Below, piece after piece: positions 1-12,530 of a DNA stretch of 64,000 nucleotides (position 1 is the stretch's first letter; each line of letters begins with the position of its first letter). The notes beneath the pieces are model-generated. The model worked only from the letters and a program-made list of their open reading frames with translations, had not been told where the DNA came from and ran no database searches. A program made the translations under genes and the position numbers. The DNA is taken from contig JAOWBW010001913.1 in the NCBI GenBank assembly GCA_026119855.1, positions 62,001-126,000 on the forward strand, in the 5' to 3' direction. This DNA is from Campanula takesimana. Taxonomy: Eukaryota > Streptophyta > Magnoliopsida > Asterales > Campanulaceae.

Positions 1-275
1 GTGGAGAAATTATAGCTTGAAGTGCTCTTTAAGTTTAGGGACAAACTCTCATTTCCCACATGTTTTATCTCTACATCAAGCTTCATCTTCTTGTACACTC
101 CAGCTTTCTAGACTTGTACCCACATTTTTATTCAGCAAATATGAATGACCAAGCCTTCTCCCACGTTTTCCTTCTTTTCTTCCTTGAGTTACGCATAAAT
201 CTTGATTTATGCATAAATCTTCCTTTAACCAACTCCTTATTTGTAGCTCTATCATTTTGATCAACATTGAATGCT

Positions 276-425
276 CATTTTGACCTACAAATAATATTAA
301 ACTTGCAGCAAATATTAAACATTTATATCCAATAATTTTGTGAATAAATGATGAAACTATAATAAATCCCGTCTGGGGTAACACTGTTGGCAGCACTAGT
401 GGTAGCACCCTTTTCTGCACTAACA
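276..425 (-). repeat. 150-bp direct repeat, copy 1
   Basis: This segment matches 1387-1536 over the same length with about three mismatches, so the two are roughly 98% identical and 1.1 kb apart. Read on the minus strand it starts TGTTAGTGCAG, which resembles an LTR start, but no CA end or target duplication is visible. Its family is not recognised. Bases 1-275 and 426-1386 are AT-rich and show no gene. Confidence 0.75.
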
Positions 426-1386
426 ATCTCCCCATTAGTTTCACATTTCTTCATAAAATAAATATGTGATATTCCTGCAATACAAAGTTAGATAAATCTC
501 CCCCTTAAAATAAAGTCTCCTTTAATGTAAGATCTCATTAAAAAATGAAATCAAATGTTGTAACATTTTTCCAACATCTAACATTAATAGGATCAACATT
601 TCAATCTCGCTCTAAATATCAAACTCCCACTTAATACGAATTCCATTAAAAATAGAATCCGAAACACTTTCTTTCACTACATGTGCATGATTACCGGTTC
701 ATCACATTTTCTCTCCCTTTTTGTGAAGAAAGAAAATGAAAATCATTTATGCAAATTAAAATATGAACCTTAAAACACGTAGTACTATAAGTGTTGTCAG
801 TGATGTTAACACTGACGGCAACATTGCCAGAAATAAATAAGTGAAATTTTGAAAAATTGAGTTGAGATAGAGAGAGATAGAAGAAGGTAGGAAGAGAGAG
901 TAACAATGGGATTTCGGAGAGTGGTTTTAAGACTAGATGGATTTGATTACAAATTTAGGTAATCCACAAACAATGACTAATATTTTCTAGTCTTTATGGA
1001 AAACAAACTTCAACAAGCCAACCAAAAGATTCGTTTTTTTTTTAATGAAAAAGAAAAGAAAAAAAATACAAATAAAATAATCAGAGTTGTACAAAGATAA
1101 AATCCAAAATTTCAAATTTCAAATCGAAGTTGTTATGACATTTTAATTTTTAAATTTTATCTATGTATAACTCAAGTAACTAAAATAATAATAAAAAAAA
1201 AACTAGAAACAAAGGATTTTATAAAAAGATTTTGATCTCAAAAACCCTGTAGACTTTTTGAAATTCAAATTTTAATCAGAAAATCCCAAAAAAAAAAAAA
1301 AAAAAAAATATAGCACCTACTGATTTGTTGCTGACAATGTTGGCAACACTTAGGATAACACATCAGAACAGATTCCCTTTTCTGCA

Positions 1387-1536
1387 CATTTTGACCTACA
1401 AATAACATTAAACTTGCAGCAAATATTAAACATTTATATCCAATAATTTTGTGAATAAATGATGCAACTATAATAAATCCCGTCTGGGGTAACACTGTTG
1501 GCAGCACTAATGGTAGCACCCTTTTCTGCACTAACA
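1387..1536 (-). repeat. 150-bp direct repeat, copy 2
   Basis: Partner of 276-425. Homology stops abruptly at both ends. Beyond the low-coordinate end a shorter piece of similar wording (GTGCAGAAAAGGG on the minus strand) recurs, so a small internal duplication is likely. An A-run lies at 1289-1308. Confidence 0.75.
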
Positions 1537-1624
1537 CGTGTCATTCCCAAGATAAGTTTCACCAACTTTAAAATACTATAGTATAGATTTGAACACTTAT
1601 ATTTATGTTAGGAACTTTGATTGA

Positions 1625-1739
<115 letters not shown>

Positions 1740-2260
1740 GTTGGCCAAAAGAGCTATGGTATTGACATGTGGACAAACAATGGAGAAAGCTTGCATTTGG
1801 AGAAGCCACATCAACAATATACTAATAAATAAGTGACTTTTCATTTTCTTTTCATTAGCTAATACTATTAGCTAATAATAATAGTTACTATAAAGGGTAA
1901 CTATAATAGTTAACTATTATAGTAACTATTACTATTATTAGTAATAGTTAACTATAATAGTTAACCATTATAGTTGACTATTACTCTTATTAGTAATAGT
2001 TACTATTATAGTGAACTATATTAGTTAACTATTACTATTATTAGTAATAGCTATTATAATAGTTACGTTATGTAGTAACTAATAGTATTAGCTAATGGTA
2101 TTAAGCAAATAACAATTAACTATTAATAGTAAGAGTATTAGTTAATTATAATAGTTATTATATAATTTAAATATTAATTTTTAATATTAATTAATCATAA
2201 TAGTTACTATATTAATTAACTATTAGTATTATTAATATTAGTTTATTATAATTATTATTA

Positions 2261-2325
2261 TTCCCTCCGTCCCAGTTTAAAGTTCTTACTTTCCTTTTTG
2301 GTGTATCCCAATTTATATTTAACTA
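2261..2325. mobile_element. Stowaway MITE, left fragment
   Basis: TTCCCTCCGTCCCAGTTTAA start followed by a Stowaway-like interior. No matching right terminus is found before Helitron sequence resumes. Confidence 0.6.
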
Positions 2326-2521
2326 TTATAAATAACTATTAAACAAAATAAAAATTACTATTAATAGTATTAGTTAATCATAATAGTTACTATATATATT
2401 AAGTATTATTATTAATAGTATTATTAGTTAATCATAATAGTTACTATATAAGTTAACTATTATTACTTATAGTATTAGTTAATCATTATACAATAAATGT
2501 TAATATTTAATATTAATAGTA

Positions 2522-2730
2522 CTCGCTCCGTTCGAGAGTAAGAGTCATACTCTCTATTTTTGTATGTCCCACTAAAAGTCTATTTCCTAAAAGGACAAAT
2601 GATGAGAAAGAATGAATAGTGTTTTGGACAATTATACCTTCAACACATTTGCAATGTTTACCAATTTTCTATTGTGTATTTAATAATTGTGCACAAACAA
2701 GGTAGGACTCTTACTCTAGGGCGTAGGGAG
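2522..2730. mobile_element. Stowaway MITE
   Basis: Complete 209-bp copy inside Helitron A. It has inverted ends (CTCGCTCCGTTCGAGAGTAA and the complementary right end) and flanking TA dinucleotides. Confidence 0.8.
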
Positions 2731-2838
2731 TATTAATTAATTATAATAGTTAATAAGTACAATTAATAATATTAGTTAATTATAATAATTATTTTAATTA
2801 TTACTAAAAAATTAACATAAAACCAATCAACTTATTAT

Positions 2839-2958
2839 TCTCTCCCATTCATTTTCTCTCCTAATTTACTTTTACACTCACAACACTTACTTTACTTCTA
2901 TCATTTCTTAATCTCCGTGCAAATAAGAGGTAGGACTCTTACTCCGGGACGGGGAGAG
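2839..2958. mobile_element. Stowaway MITE, right part
   Basis: Right half only. It ends ACTCCGGGACGGGGAGAG and belongs to the AGTAAGAGTC subfamily seen at 15763, 23934 and 56188. Confidence 0.65.
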
Positions 2959-3544
2959 TGATATTTAACCATTATAACTAACTAATACTATTAATAGTAT
3001 TAGTTAATTATAATAGTTAAATATAATTGTTAACTATAATAGTTACTATATAAGTTAATTATTATTATTAATAGTATTAATTAATCATAATTGTTATAAT
3101 ATATATTAACTATTACTATTAATTATATTATTTAATCATAATAGTTAATACTGTATATGTTAATAATACTATTAATACCATGAAGTTTTTTAAATATTCA
3201 TACAACAAACTTAAATATACTTCTAAATTAATTAAAAAACATATTTATTATAACTATGTACAACCAAATCTATGAAAATGTTTTGATTAATTTAAATTAT
3301 ACATATATTTTCAAATAAAATTATTATGTTAATTTATCAATTAAAAACAACAAAAAAATGATAATACAAAAACATTAACAGAATAGATTCCCGTGCGGAG
3401 CACGGGTTACCTACTAGTGTTTATAACACTTACTTAATGCATGCGACCCTTATTTCCATCCCTGTCATCTACTAAATTCAAACATAAACAATATTAAAAG
3501 TTATTTAAGACAGCAAAATACAGTCTCAATAACTATATTTAATA

Positions 3545-3762
3545 CTCCCTCCGTCCAAATTTAAAGTTTCTAGTTTGATTTTGCACGGAGATTAAGAAAA
3601 TGTAAATGTTGTGAGTATGAAAAGTAAAGTGGGAAGGGAGTTTTTGTTGTGAGAATGACAAGTGGGTCCCACTTTCTATTTTAGGTGATAAAACAAAGTA
3701 AGAACTTTAAATTAAGACAGACTAAAAAAGAAAGTAAAAACTTTAAAGCGGGACAGAGAGAG
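3545..3762. mobile_element. Stowaway MITE
   Basis: 218 bp with TA on both sides. Ends are CTCCCTCCGTCCAAATTTAA and its imperfect complement. It sits just outside the right end of Helitron A. Confidence 0.85.
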
Positions 3763-3764
3763 TA

Positions 3765-4437
3765 TCTATTATGAAGATTACCATAAATTTAAGAAATTTG
3801 TGAAGATTACTATATGTTCGAAATATTTGGTTAAAAATTAAGTAGATTATGAAAATTAAAGTTAATTTGTATTTAGTAATTAGGAGACAAATGGAGTATA
3901 ACATACTAACATAAAATAAAACTAGGTAGTGAAGAATAGAGCCGTTAATTAACGATATACTAGTTGAATGCCAAACACCAACGATATTTCTGCTAGGAAG
4001 AGTTAAAGATTATCCACAAACCCTAGATCATAAAAATAATGGAACAAAATTAATTCCAGAATAGATCAGGATTAGGTATAAATATATTTCCAAAAAAAGA
4101 AAAAAAACCTCAAACTAAGATAAGCTCAAAAAAAAAAAAAAAAAAAAGCCTTAAAAACTATATTAACTAGTGCCTATAAATCCCGTATGAGATTAAAATA
4201 TTTGATACCATACCACACTATTATGTATCACTATTGATCCATAAATATACATCATTATGATGTCAAACCTAATAACACAGAATTATTAGATCATTAAAGA
4301 CAAACAGTGTGATACACAAAACAAAAGTGGTATATAAAATTTTATCTCATTACATACTAATACTACTATTATAAGGTTTAACAAAAACTTAATTATTTCA
4401 GAAAAAAAAAAAAAATTAAAAATTACTTAGCTCTACT
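3765..4437. other. Intergenic, AT-rich; nothing recognised
   Basis: Downstream flank of the B3 gene. It contains homopolymer A runs near 4127-4147 and 4400-4414. No coding potential or terminal repeats were seen. Confidence 0.6.
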
Positions 4438-5205
4438 CTACTGCTCCATCTTCATGCAACCATGGCGATGTGTTTCTCCTCCCTCTTTAATTCTCACAAC
4501 CGCAAAACCGAGCCGCGAGTCGGGTAGTCGAAAACACCATACATGAATCAAATCCCCCGCCTTCAAGTTGTTTTCTTTGACAAACTTCATCCACTCCTTA
4601 ATAAGAACCCATTTTGCTAAGCTTGGCCATACCTTCAAGCTCATATTATACCTATTATCATTCCCATCAATCACCACACTATCTATTTTTCTTACTATTC
4701 GTTTATTATTTCTACCATGTATTGTCTCTATGGTACCATCCTCTCGTATACCTATATATCGCTTTTCATTATCGGTTAAAGCTTCCATTATCCTATTTAT
4801 ACCTGTTTTCGGTATAAAAAGGCGGTTTAAGTGGTCTTTAGTATCAGACCGTTGCACAATCTTTTCTGTCACGAATACTATGTCGGTCCCACCCATTCCT
4901 ATAATTCTTGCACCAACTCTTTCCGGTAGTTGTGGTGGATTAATTGGTACTTCATCTTGAGTTATATTCATCTTTCTCTGCTTCCTAGGTGGAGAATTAG
5001 GGATCGGAATTCGGACTCCGAATAGTTTGAAGAACTTCTGCGTACGTGCACTAGATTTTTTCTTTGAAATCTTACTCTTTTTCTCCGCCTTTACGATTAT
5101 AGGCTTGGGTTGGACTTCCACTTCGACTTCGACTTCGACTTCATGATCCTTTCCAAATAACCTAAGTATTCTAGCTTCCTTCTTAACCATCATAACCATA
5201 TTCAC
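4438..5205 (-). CDS. B3 DNA-binding domain protein
   Basis: Single-exon, 255-residue protein, probably a nuclear transcription factor of the plant-specific B3 superfamily (REM/At1g05920-like group). Residues 110-240 look like a B3 fold: a start with NRLFIPK, a middle IDSVVIDGNDNRYNMSLKVW, and an end LKAGDLIHVWCFR followed by a final strand. The N-terminal third is basic and disordered (KKSKISKKKSSAR). It carries two RLFG/KLFGV motifs near residues 15 and 60; in RAV-type B3 proteins RLFGV acts as a repression motif. An EV dipeptide run near residue 25 comes from a GAAGTC hexanucleotide repeat. The start is the first ATG after a TATA box, about 73 bp downstream. Family assignment is from motif reading only. 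Confidence 0.8.
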   Translation of the reverse strand: MNMVMMVKKEARILRLFGKDHEVEVEVEVEVQPKPIIVKAEKKSKISKKKSSARTQKFFKLFGVRIPIPNSPPRKQRKMNITQDEVPINPPQLPERVGARIIGMGGTDIVFVTEKIVQRSDTKDHLNRLFIPKTGINRIMEALTDNEKRYIGIREDGTIETIHGRNNKRIVRKIDSVVIDGNDNRYNMSLKVWPSLAKWVLIKEWMKFVKENNLKAGDLIHVWCFRLPDSRLGFAVVRIKEGGETHRHGCMKMEQ

Positions 5206-5277
5206 TTTCTGGAGTTTAGAAAATAATCTCTCAAAAAGAATAGTTGAGGAAATAATTTGTGATGGAATAATGGATTG

Positions 5278-5286
5278 TATTTATAG
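5278..5286 (-). promoter_or_regulatory. TATA box of the B3 gene
   Basis: CTATAAATA on the minus strand, about 75 bp upstream of the B3 start codon. Transcription would begin near 5250. Confidence 0.65.
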
Positions 5287-5600
5287 GGTCGTTGCCTATT
5301 CCGAACAGAAAATGGGTTCTCTTGTCCAGTTTACCAAATCCGTACATGTTCCTGAGTCCTGATAAATGATAATTTGCAGATTAAATTTTTTTAGTTACGG
5401 ATTTGAAACGCGGGTGGGTACACATAAGTACTTTTTTGGGCCTACGCTAATGGAACTGCAGCTGTCGCCCAGTCCACAAATAAACCCAAAACATGGGCTA
5501 ATAAGGCCTTTTTTACGCTTTGTTTTTCCACGAGGGCTAAGGCCCACTTATGTTTTTTGTATCCAACTAAGCCCAATCAGTCACGAACACAGCTTATGGG
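5287..5600. other. Promoter-proximal region of the B3 gene
   Basis: Contains several GGCCCA/TGGGCC elements (5437-5600), a motif common in plant promoters. No reading frame here is convincing. Confidence 0.4.
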
Positions 5601-5779
5601 TAGACATGCCCGGATCACGGTTCATGACAGTTCACGGTTCGCCAAAAACTTAAACCGTATATGAACAGTTAATTCACGGTTCAACGGTTCAAGGTACGGT
5701 TTACCGGTTCATCCGGTTCATCTTTTTTTTAAAAAAAAAAAACACATTTTGAGCAGTTTTTAAGAAATATTTTAAAATG

Positions 5780-6527
5780 TGTTGGAATATTTTCAAAATA
5801 TAGATTTAAGAAAGATTTTGGTTTGTGACTGTTAGTAAAACAGTTATGGAAAGGTTATTGGATCTGGTAGGGCAGTTAAAAGGCAGTTACATGTTCAATT
5901 TTCTGCAGTCACTTTGGTGTCCATTGATGTAATATTCTGCAGTCACAATTGTGACTTTTCATAAGAGAATTGTGACTGTTCAGAAGAGACATCACTGCCT
6001 TATAAATTTGGATTGCTTGATCCATGGAAAGATATCAAAAAAAATTCAATCTGCAACTATCCCCCCTTCTCTTTACAGCAACATTGTTTCTCTTTTACTT
6101 ATAATTTTATACTGAAGATTGTACTTGGCCATTACAATCTCCGGTACATTCAAAGGCTTGATTACATACATAGGAATTGGGGTGTTTTCAGTAGTGCAAA
6201 CTGCATACACCCATCTGTTAAAACAGAGGCTCCATTGTATCCTAGAGGCGATTCGCGGAACCTATTTGCACCAGATTTAAGGGCGAATTTTGTCTTAAGG
6301 AAAGCGTAACATTTACGTGCCTTTGGAGCAATTATTGTCATCCATTCTCAACCAGTTCGCAGCAGCAGTCCGAAGACAGCAGTGCAAAAATTCAGTGCAG
6401 ATTCCGTGCAGTAATTCAGTGCAGTTTGGAGTGTTTTGGGCAGTGCAGATTTGTTCCAGTTGCAGTCCTGTTGCTGGGAGTTAGAACAGAAATATATATA
6501 TCAAGTTCTCAAGTTCAGATATCTACA
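5780..6527 (+). repeat. 5' LTR of the Copia element
   Basis: 748 bp, TG...CA. It has a TATA-like CTTATAAATTT near 5999 and an inverted CACAATTGTG motif upstream, so transcription probably starts around 6030. An open frame continues from the LTR into gag but is not needed for the protein. Confidence 0.95.
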
Positions 6528-6548
6528 ATCTTAAGACAAAATTTATTC

Positions 6549-9500
6549 ATGGCGAAAAATCTGCAAGCCTTGACAACGGAATTTGTCAAACTTGACAAGT
6601 TCGAAGGAGGAAACTTTCGACGATGGCAGAAGAAGATAAAATTCTTGCTCCTTACGTTGTGCGTTGACTATGTGCTAAGTGTTCCGAAGCCGAGTGAAAA
6701 TGATGATGAGACACCGGCGCAAATAAGGAAGAGAATCAAATGGGACAAGGACGATGAAATCTGCAAAGGGCATATTTTAAACGCACTCTCCGACAGCCTA
6801 TTCGATGTGTACCAGAACGTGGAGACTGCAAAAGAATTGTGGGAGACTCTCAATAATCGCTATTTGACCGAGGATGCTACAAGTAAGAAATTTCTGGCCT
6901 CTCATTTTATGAATTATAAAATGGTAGATGGTAAGCCTGTTTCTACTCAATTTGATGAAATTCAATGCATCCTTGGCCAAATGAAATTACTTAATATGAA
7001 TATGGATGAATGTATTATTGTCTCTTGCATAATTGATAAACTTCCTCCGTCATGGAAAGATGTGAAGAAAACTCTTAAGCACAAGAAACAAGAGATAACC
7101 CTTAAAGATTTAGGGACCCATCTTCAGATTGAAGAAGGGTTGCGCGAGAAAAATGAGTCGCATGAAGGGCAATCTAAGGTGCATATGGCAGAGGAAAAGA
7201 ACACCCACAAATCTGGACAGAATGATCGAAAGAAATCCGGGAATAATGATAACAATAAACCCGGTAACAACAAAAGAAAATGGGAGGAAGGAGAGTCCTC
7301 CAAGAACCCAAATCCACCCAAGAAAAAAGGTTCCTGCTACCATTGTGGAAAACTTGGGCACTATAAAAGAGAGTGCAGATTTCTCAAAAAGAAAAATGAG
7401 AACAAAGACAAAGGGAAATTTGTCGCGGTGATCTCTGAAGCAAACATGCTACAGAATGACAATGCTTGGTGGATTGATTCCGGTTCAACGAGGCATGTGT
7501 GCAACGACAAAAGCATGTTCTCCAACTATGTTGAAGCCGATGCTGGAAATTGCATGTACATGGGAAACTCCTCTACCGCTGCTGTCAAAGGGAAAGGAAC
7601 AGTGAATCTTGAGTTTACTTCGGGAAAGATTTTGACTCTTACCGATGTTTATCATGTTCCTGAAATTAGGAAGAACCTTGTGTCTGTAAGCTTGCTTAAC
7701 AAGCATGGCTTTAAGATTGTCTTTGACGGTGATAAGTTTATTCTGTCTAAGGGTGGTGTGTTTGTTGGAAAGGGATATGTGTATGAGGGAATGTACAAAC
7801 TCAGTATTAATGAAATATCTATTGATTCTGCTTATATTGTTGACTCTCTTTCTTTATGGCATAGTAGATTAGGCCATGTGAATACTAGAAGAATGAAAAA
7901 GATGATTAATTATGATCTCATTCCTAAATGCGATGCTAATATGTTTGACAAATGTGATATTTGTGCACACACTAAAATTACTAGGACCCCTTTTCCCAAA
8001 AATATTGAAAGATCTTCTTCAATTTTACTTTTAATTCATAGTGATGTATGTGATATGCATAATACTCCTACTAGAGGCGGAAAGAAATATTTTGTAACTT
8101 TTATTGATGATTACTCTAGATTTTGTTACGTTTATTTGCTTCATAGTAAAGATGAAGTTCTTGATAAATTTAAGGTATATAAGACCGAAGTGGAAAATTT
8201 TTGTGATGCTCATATTAAAGTGCTTAGGTCTGATAGAGGAGGAGAATTTCACTTCCCCACCTATTGTGAATCTGTAGGAATCATTCATGAGACTAGTATA
8301 GCATATACACCTCAACAAAATGGAATTGCCGAAAGGAAAACTAGAACATTAGAAGAAATGGTTAATGCTATGCTTTTTCATTCGGGTCTTAATGATAGTT
8401 TTTGGGGTGAAGCTCTTTTAACTGCTTGTCATATTCTTAATTGAGTACCTCATAAGAAAACCAATATTACTCCCTATGAATTGTGGAAGAAAAGAAAGCC
8501 TAATCTGGGATATCTAAAGGTTTGGGGTTGTAGAGCAATAGTAAGGCTACCCCAACCCAAAATAAAGAAATTAGGTGCCAAAGCAATTGAGTGCATATTC
8601 TTGGGATATGCAGAACATAGCAAGGGATATAGGTTTATGGTTATTGAACCAAATGAATCTATTGGAATAAATACTGTCATTGAATCTAGGGATGCTATCT
8701 TCTATGAAGAAAGATTCAAAACAATTCCTAGACACAATGATGACATTGGAAAGATAATTGAATCTTCCCCAAAACATAAACCTATAGACCTGCCAGAAAC
8801 TGAACCAAGAAGAAGTAAGCGAATAAGAACGGAAAAGTCCTTTGGACCAGATTTTATTATTTACTTGGTGGAAGGTGATAGAAATTCAGAGTGTTTTCAA
8901 ATCTCTATATCACCAAGTATTGAGGCTGATCCTCAAACATTTGAGGAAGCTATGAAATCACAAGATGTTGTTTTTTGGAAAGAAGCTATTAATGATGAAA
9001 TGGATTCTATAATAGGCAACAATACTTGGGTTCTTGTCGACTTGCCTCCTGGTTCAAAACCAATTGGTTGTAAATGGATCTTCAAAAAGAAAATGAAGGT
9101 TGATGGCACCATTGATAAATTCAAAGCTAGATTAGTAGCTAAAGGCTTCACACAAAAGGGAGGGATAGATTATTTTGACACTTATGCTCCCGTTGCTCGC
9201 ATATCTACCATTCATGTTCTTCTTGCATTAGCTTCTATTCATGGTTTTACTATTCATCAAATGGACGTAAAAACTGCTTTTCTTAATGGAGTTTTAAATG
9301 AAGAGATATATATGGAACAACCCGAAGGCTTCATTTTACCTGGTCATGAAAGAAAAGTGTGCAAACTTGTAAAATCTTTATATGGCCTTAAGCAAGCTCC
9401 TAAACAGTGGCATGAAAAATTTGATGAGATAGTTGTTTCCAATGGCTTTAGAATTCATGAATCTGATAAATGTGTGTATAGCAAATTCTCTAATAATAAA

Positions 9501-10481
9501 GGTGTGATTATTTGTTTATATGTTGATGATATGCTAATCTTTGGAACGGATGAAGAAACAATTTTACAAATAAAATCATTTTTGTCATCCAAATTTGATA
9601 TGAAAGATATGGGAAAAGCTGATGTGATATTAGGAATCAGGATTACTAGAAATGAAAATGGGTTGGTACTTTCTCAATCTCATTACATTGAGAAAATATT
9701 AAGGAAATTCAACCATTATCAATGTAGTCCTGTAAGTACCCCATATGATTCAAGTATTAAATTATATAAGAACACTGGTAGAGCTGTTAATCAGCTAGAG
9801 TATGCCAGGGCAATCGGATGTCTTATGTATGCCATGACGAGTACTAGGCCTGACATTGCATTTGCAGTAGGAAGGCTTAGTAGATATACAAGCAATCCAA
9901 GTCATATTCATTGGAATGCTATATATCGTGTCTTTAAATATTTAAAGGGGACTATGGATTATGGCATACATTTTACAGGCTTTCCTTCAGTGTTGGAAGG
10001 GTTTACAGATGCTAGTTGGATAACTGAGAGGGATGATCATACCTCCACAACTGGCTGGATATTTACACTTGGTGGGGGTGCCATCTCGTGGGGCTCTAAG
10101 AAGCAAACATGTATAACAGACTCAACAATGGCATCAGAATTTGTAGCATTGGCTTCATGTAGTAAAGAAGCGGAATGGCTAAGAAACTTGCTAATTGAGA
10201 TGCCTAAATGGCCAAAGCCTATGCCACCGGTATCTATACACTGTGATAGTCAAGCGACTCTATCTAGAGCATATAGTCAAGTGTATAATGGAAAATCCAG
10301 ACATATTGGATTAAGACACAGTTATGTGAGACAATTAATCACCGATGGAGTGATAACAATAGACTTTGTAAAGTCTTGTCAAAATTTGGCAGATCCTTTA
10401 ACAAAAGGACTTCCGAGGGAAGTGGTCAAGAAAACCACAAAAGGGATGGGACTCAAGCCCATTAACATAAACCACCAATGA
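6549..10481 (+). pseudogene. Copia gag-pol polyprotein, one in-frame stop
   Basis: An open frame of 1310 codons apart from one TGA at 8442-8444. Gag occupies the first ~250 codons, with a zinc knuckle CYHCGKLGHYKREC near codon 262. The aspartic protease motif is IDSGSTRHVC near codon 308. Pre-integrase LWHSRLGHVN lies near 435. The integrase core has its catalytic D, D and E in HSDVCD, RSDRGGEF and NGIAERK. The TGA falls in the integrase C-terminal region, where a CGA arginine codon is usual, so one C-to-T change explains it. Reverse transcriptase follows, with YVDDMLIFG near 990, then RNase H (TDASW, SEFVALA). Frame is kept throughout. The start at 6549 lies 21 bp after the LTR. Confidence 0.93.
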
Positions 10482-11026
10482 TAGAAACTCAACCTAATTC
10501 TTGATAAATCAGGTCTATGGGTTCAATGAGCAAATTATATCATAAGCAGTGGTTGGAGCTCTACACGATTATTCATCCCAAGGCATGTAGAGCTTGGTAC
10601 CCGTAATAAGAAAGGGAAGGATGAGTTAAACTCTTAATAGACTTAATAGTGTTTACGTTACGGGGACACTAAGGTAAGTCTACCTATATGAGTGTCGGAG
10701 GTGGTGCCGCCTTCTATGAGCTTAAGGGCTTGGCTCTGGAGCACTCACGAAACGGATACAGACGCAAGGCCAATCCACGCGTCAGCCTTAATAATTCCTT
10801 GTGTATGTTAGAAACTTGTGTGTGACTATATATCCATCTAATCATATTAGAAGATGGTTCAAAGACATAATTCTACTATTCTTCTAGGTTAGCCTTGATA
10901 TGTCTTCACAAGATAATGGTTCAAGTCGAGAGACACCATCATCTATGCACAAAATTCTCAGGCCATTTAATTTTTTTTTTTATTTTTTTTTTAATTCATT
11001 CAAATATTTTGAAAAGGGTGGGGGAA
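10482..11026 (+). other. Copia 3' untranslated region and polypurine tract
   Basis: A 545-bp non-coding stretch between the pol stop and the 3' LTR. The T-rich block (10973-10992) and the purine tract just before 11027 belong to the element. Confidence 0.8.
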
Positions 11027-11774
11027 TGTTGGAATATTTTCAAAATATAGATTTAAGAAAGATTTTGGTTTGTGACTGTTAGTAAAACAGTTATGGAAAG
11101 GTTATTGGATCTGGTAGGGCAGTTAAAAGGCAGTTACATGTTCAATTTTCTGCAGTCACTTTGGTGTCCATTGATGTAATATTCTGCAGTCACAATTGTG
11201 ACTTTTCATAAGAGAATTGTGACTGTTCAGAAGAGACATCACTGCCTTATAAATTTGGATTGCTTGATCCATGGAAAGATATCAAAAAAAAATCAATCTG
11301 CAACTATCCCCCCTTCTCATTACAGCAACATTGTTTCTCTTTTACTTATAATTTTATACTGAAGATTGTACTTGGCCATTACAATCTCCGGTACATTCAA
11401 AGGCTTGATTACATACATAGGAATTGGGGTGTTTTCAGTAATGCAAACTGCATACACCCATCTGTTAAAACAGAGGCTCCATTGTATCCTAGAGGCGATT
11501 CGCGGAACCTATTTGCACCAGATTTGAGGGCGAATTTTGTCTTAAGGAAAGCGTAACATTTACGTGCCTTTGGAGCAATTATTGACATCCATTCTCAACC
11601 AGTTCGCAGCAGCAGTCCGAAGACAGCAGTGCAAAAATTCAGTGCAGATTCCGTGCAGTAATTCAGTGCAGTTTGGAGTGTTTTGGGCAGTGCAGATTTG
11701 TTCCAGTTGCAGTCCTGTTGCTGGGAGTTAGAACAGAAATATATATATCAAGTTCTCAAGTTCAGATATCTACA
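11027..11774 (+). repeat. 3' LTR of the Copia element
   Basis: 748 bp and the same length as the 5' LTR. Differences include an A/T next to the A-run in the leader, CTCATT for CTCTTT, and GTAATG for GTAGTG. Confidence 0.95.
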
Positions 11775-12530
11775 AAATGTTTGCTTTCTTTAAAAAAAAA
11801 ATATTTTTTGATACATTATAATTCTTTTACTTTATATAAATATCAAGAAAATTTTGAATTACATATTTTTAAAGGAATTAAGAGGTGTTAGTGAGACGAA
11901 AATATTTTGACAAAAAAAGGGACGGTACACTTATAATTTTATTAATATCAAGCAAATTTACATAGAGAGACACAACCAACCTTACCCTTTTATGATTAAG
12001 GGGGACATTTAGGAGCCATTCCTCAAAAATTTCTAAAATATTTTGAATTTATACGGTATGAACTGCCGGTCCAAACCGCCTATGAACCGTAAACCGCCGG
12101 TTCACGGTTCATCCGGTTTACGGTTTTCAACGGTTTTTCAACCGTTCAAAACCGTTGGTTCATCCGGTTCAAGCGTGAACCGTGTGTATTTCTACTTGGG
12201 ACCTAAAGAATCACTTTTATAAGCTCAATTTAAAATTGATCAAATTAGTTTTCAAAAAACAAAATTGATTACCTAAATGTAAAAGTTGTTATACACTATG
12301 AAAATAGTATCAGTAATATTGTTTAAATTTATTAGAATAATTAAATTTTCACAAACTGATCAAATTTCAATCGACTTGCTTTAGTTTTTTTTTTTTTTTC
12401 CTTTTGGAAAGAAAATTAAATTACTCGCATTGACAATAACGATGGAAATTACTATCCACACTAGTAGAAATCCCAAATTACATAGCCATCGAGTGAATCG
12501 TGATTCTCGAAAAAAGTTCGCTAACATATA

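Larger units (their letters stand above)
5780..11774 (+). mobile_element. Full-length Ty1/Copia LTR retrotransposon
   Basis: A 5995-bp element with two 748-bp LTRs, both starting TGTTGGAATA and ending TATCTACA. A perfect 5-bp target duplication AAATG flanks it (5775-5779 and 11775-11779). The LTRs differ at only about five positions (~0.7%), so insertion was recent. A purine tract ending GGGTGGGGGAA lies directly before the 3' LTR (to 11026). Domain order gag-protease-integrase-RT-RNase H defines the Copia superfamily. A single TGA codon interrupts the polyprotein. The sequence behind the 5' LTR does not match the usual initiator-tRNA primer site. Confidence 0.97.
5601..12194. mobile_element. 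hAT-like motif-rich DNA transposon, split by Copia
   Basis: Two flanks of the Copia element (5601-5774 and 11780-12194) are packed with ACGGTTCA/CCGGTTCA motifs in both orientations. Their outer ends are weakly complementary (TAGACATGCC on the left, TAGAAATACA read inward from the right). They look like one non-autonomous transposon of about 600 bp into which the 6-kb Copia element jumped. Motif-rich ends are typical of plant hAT elements (compare 54767-55239). A clean 8-bp target duplication was not found, so the class is provisional. Confidence 0.5.

Noticed and set aside
4568..4960. 130-codon plus-strand frame opposite the B3 gene
   Set aside because: It lies fully antisense to the B3 coding region, which has clear domain content, correct promoter and composition.
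6426..6548. Upstream extension of the Copia gag frame into the LTR
   Set aside because: The open frame continues by chance; the ATG at 6549 begins the conserved gag and the upstream part lies within the LTR.
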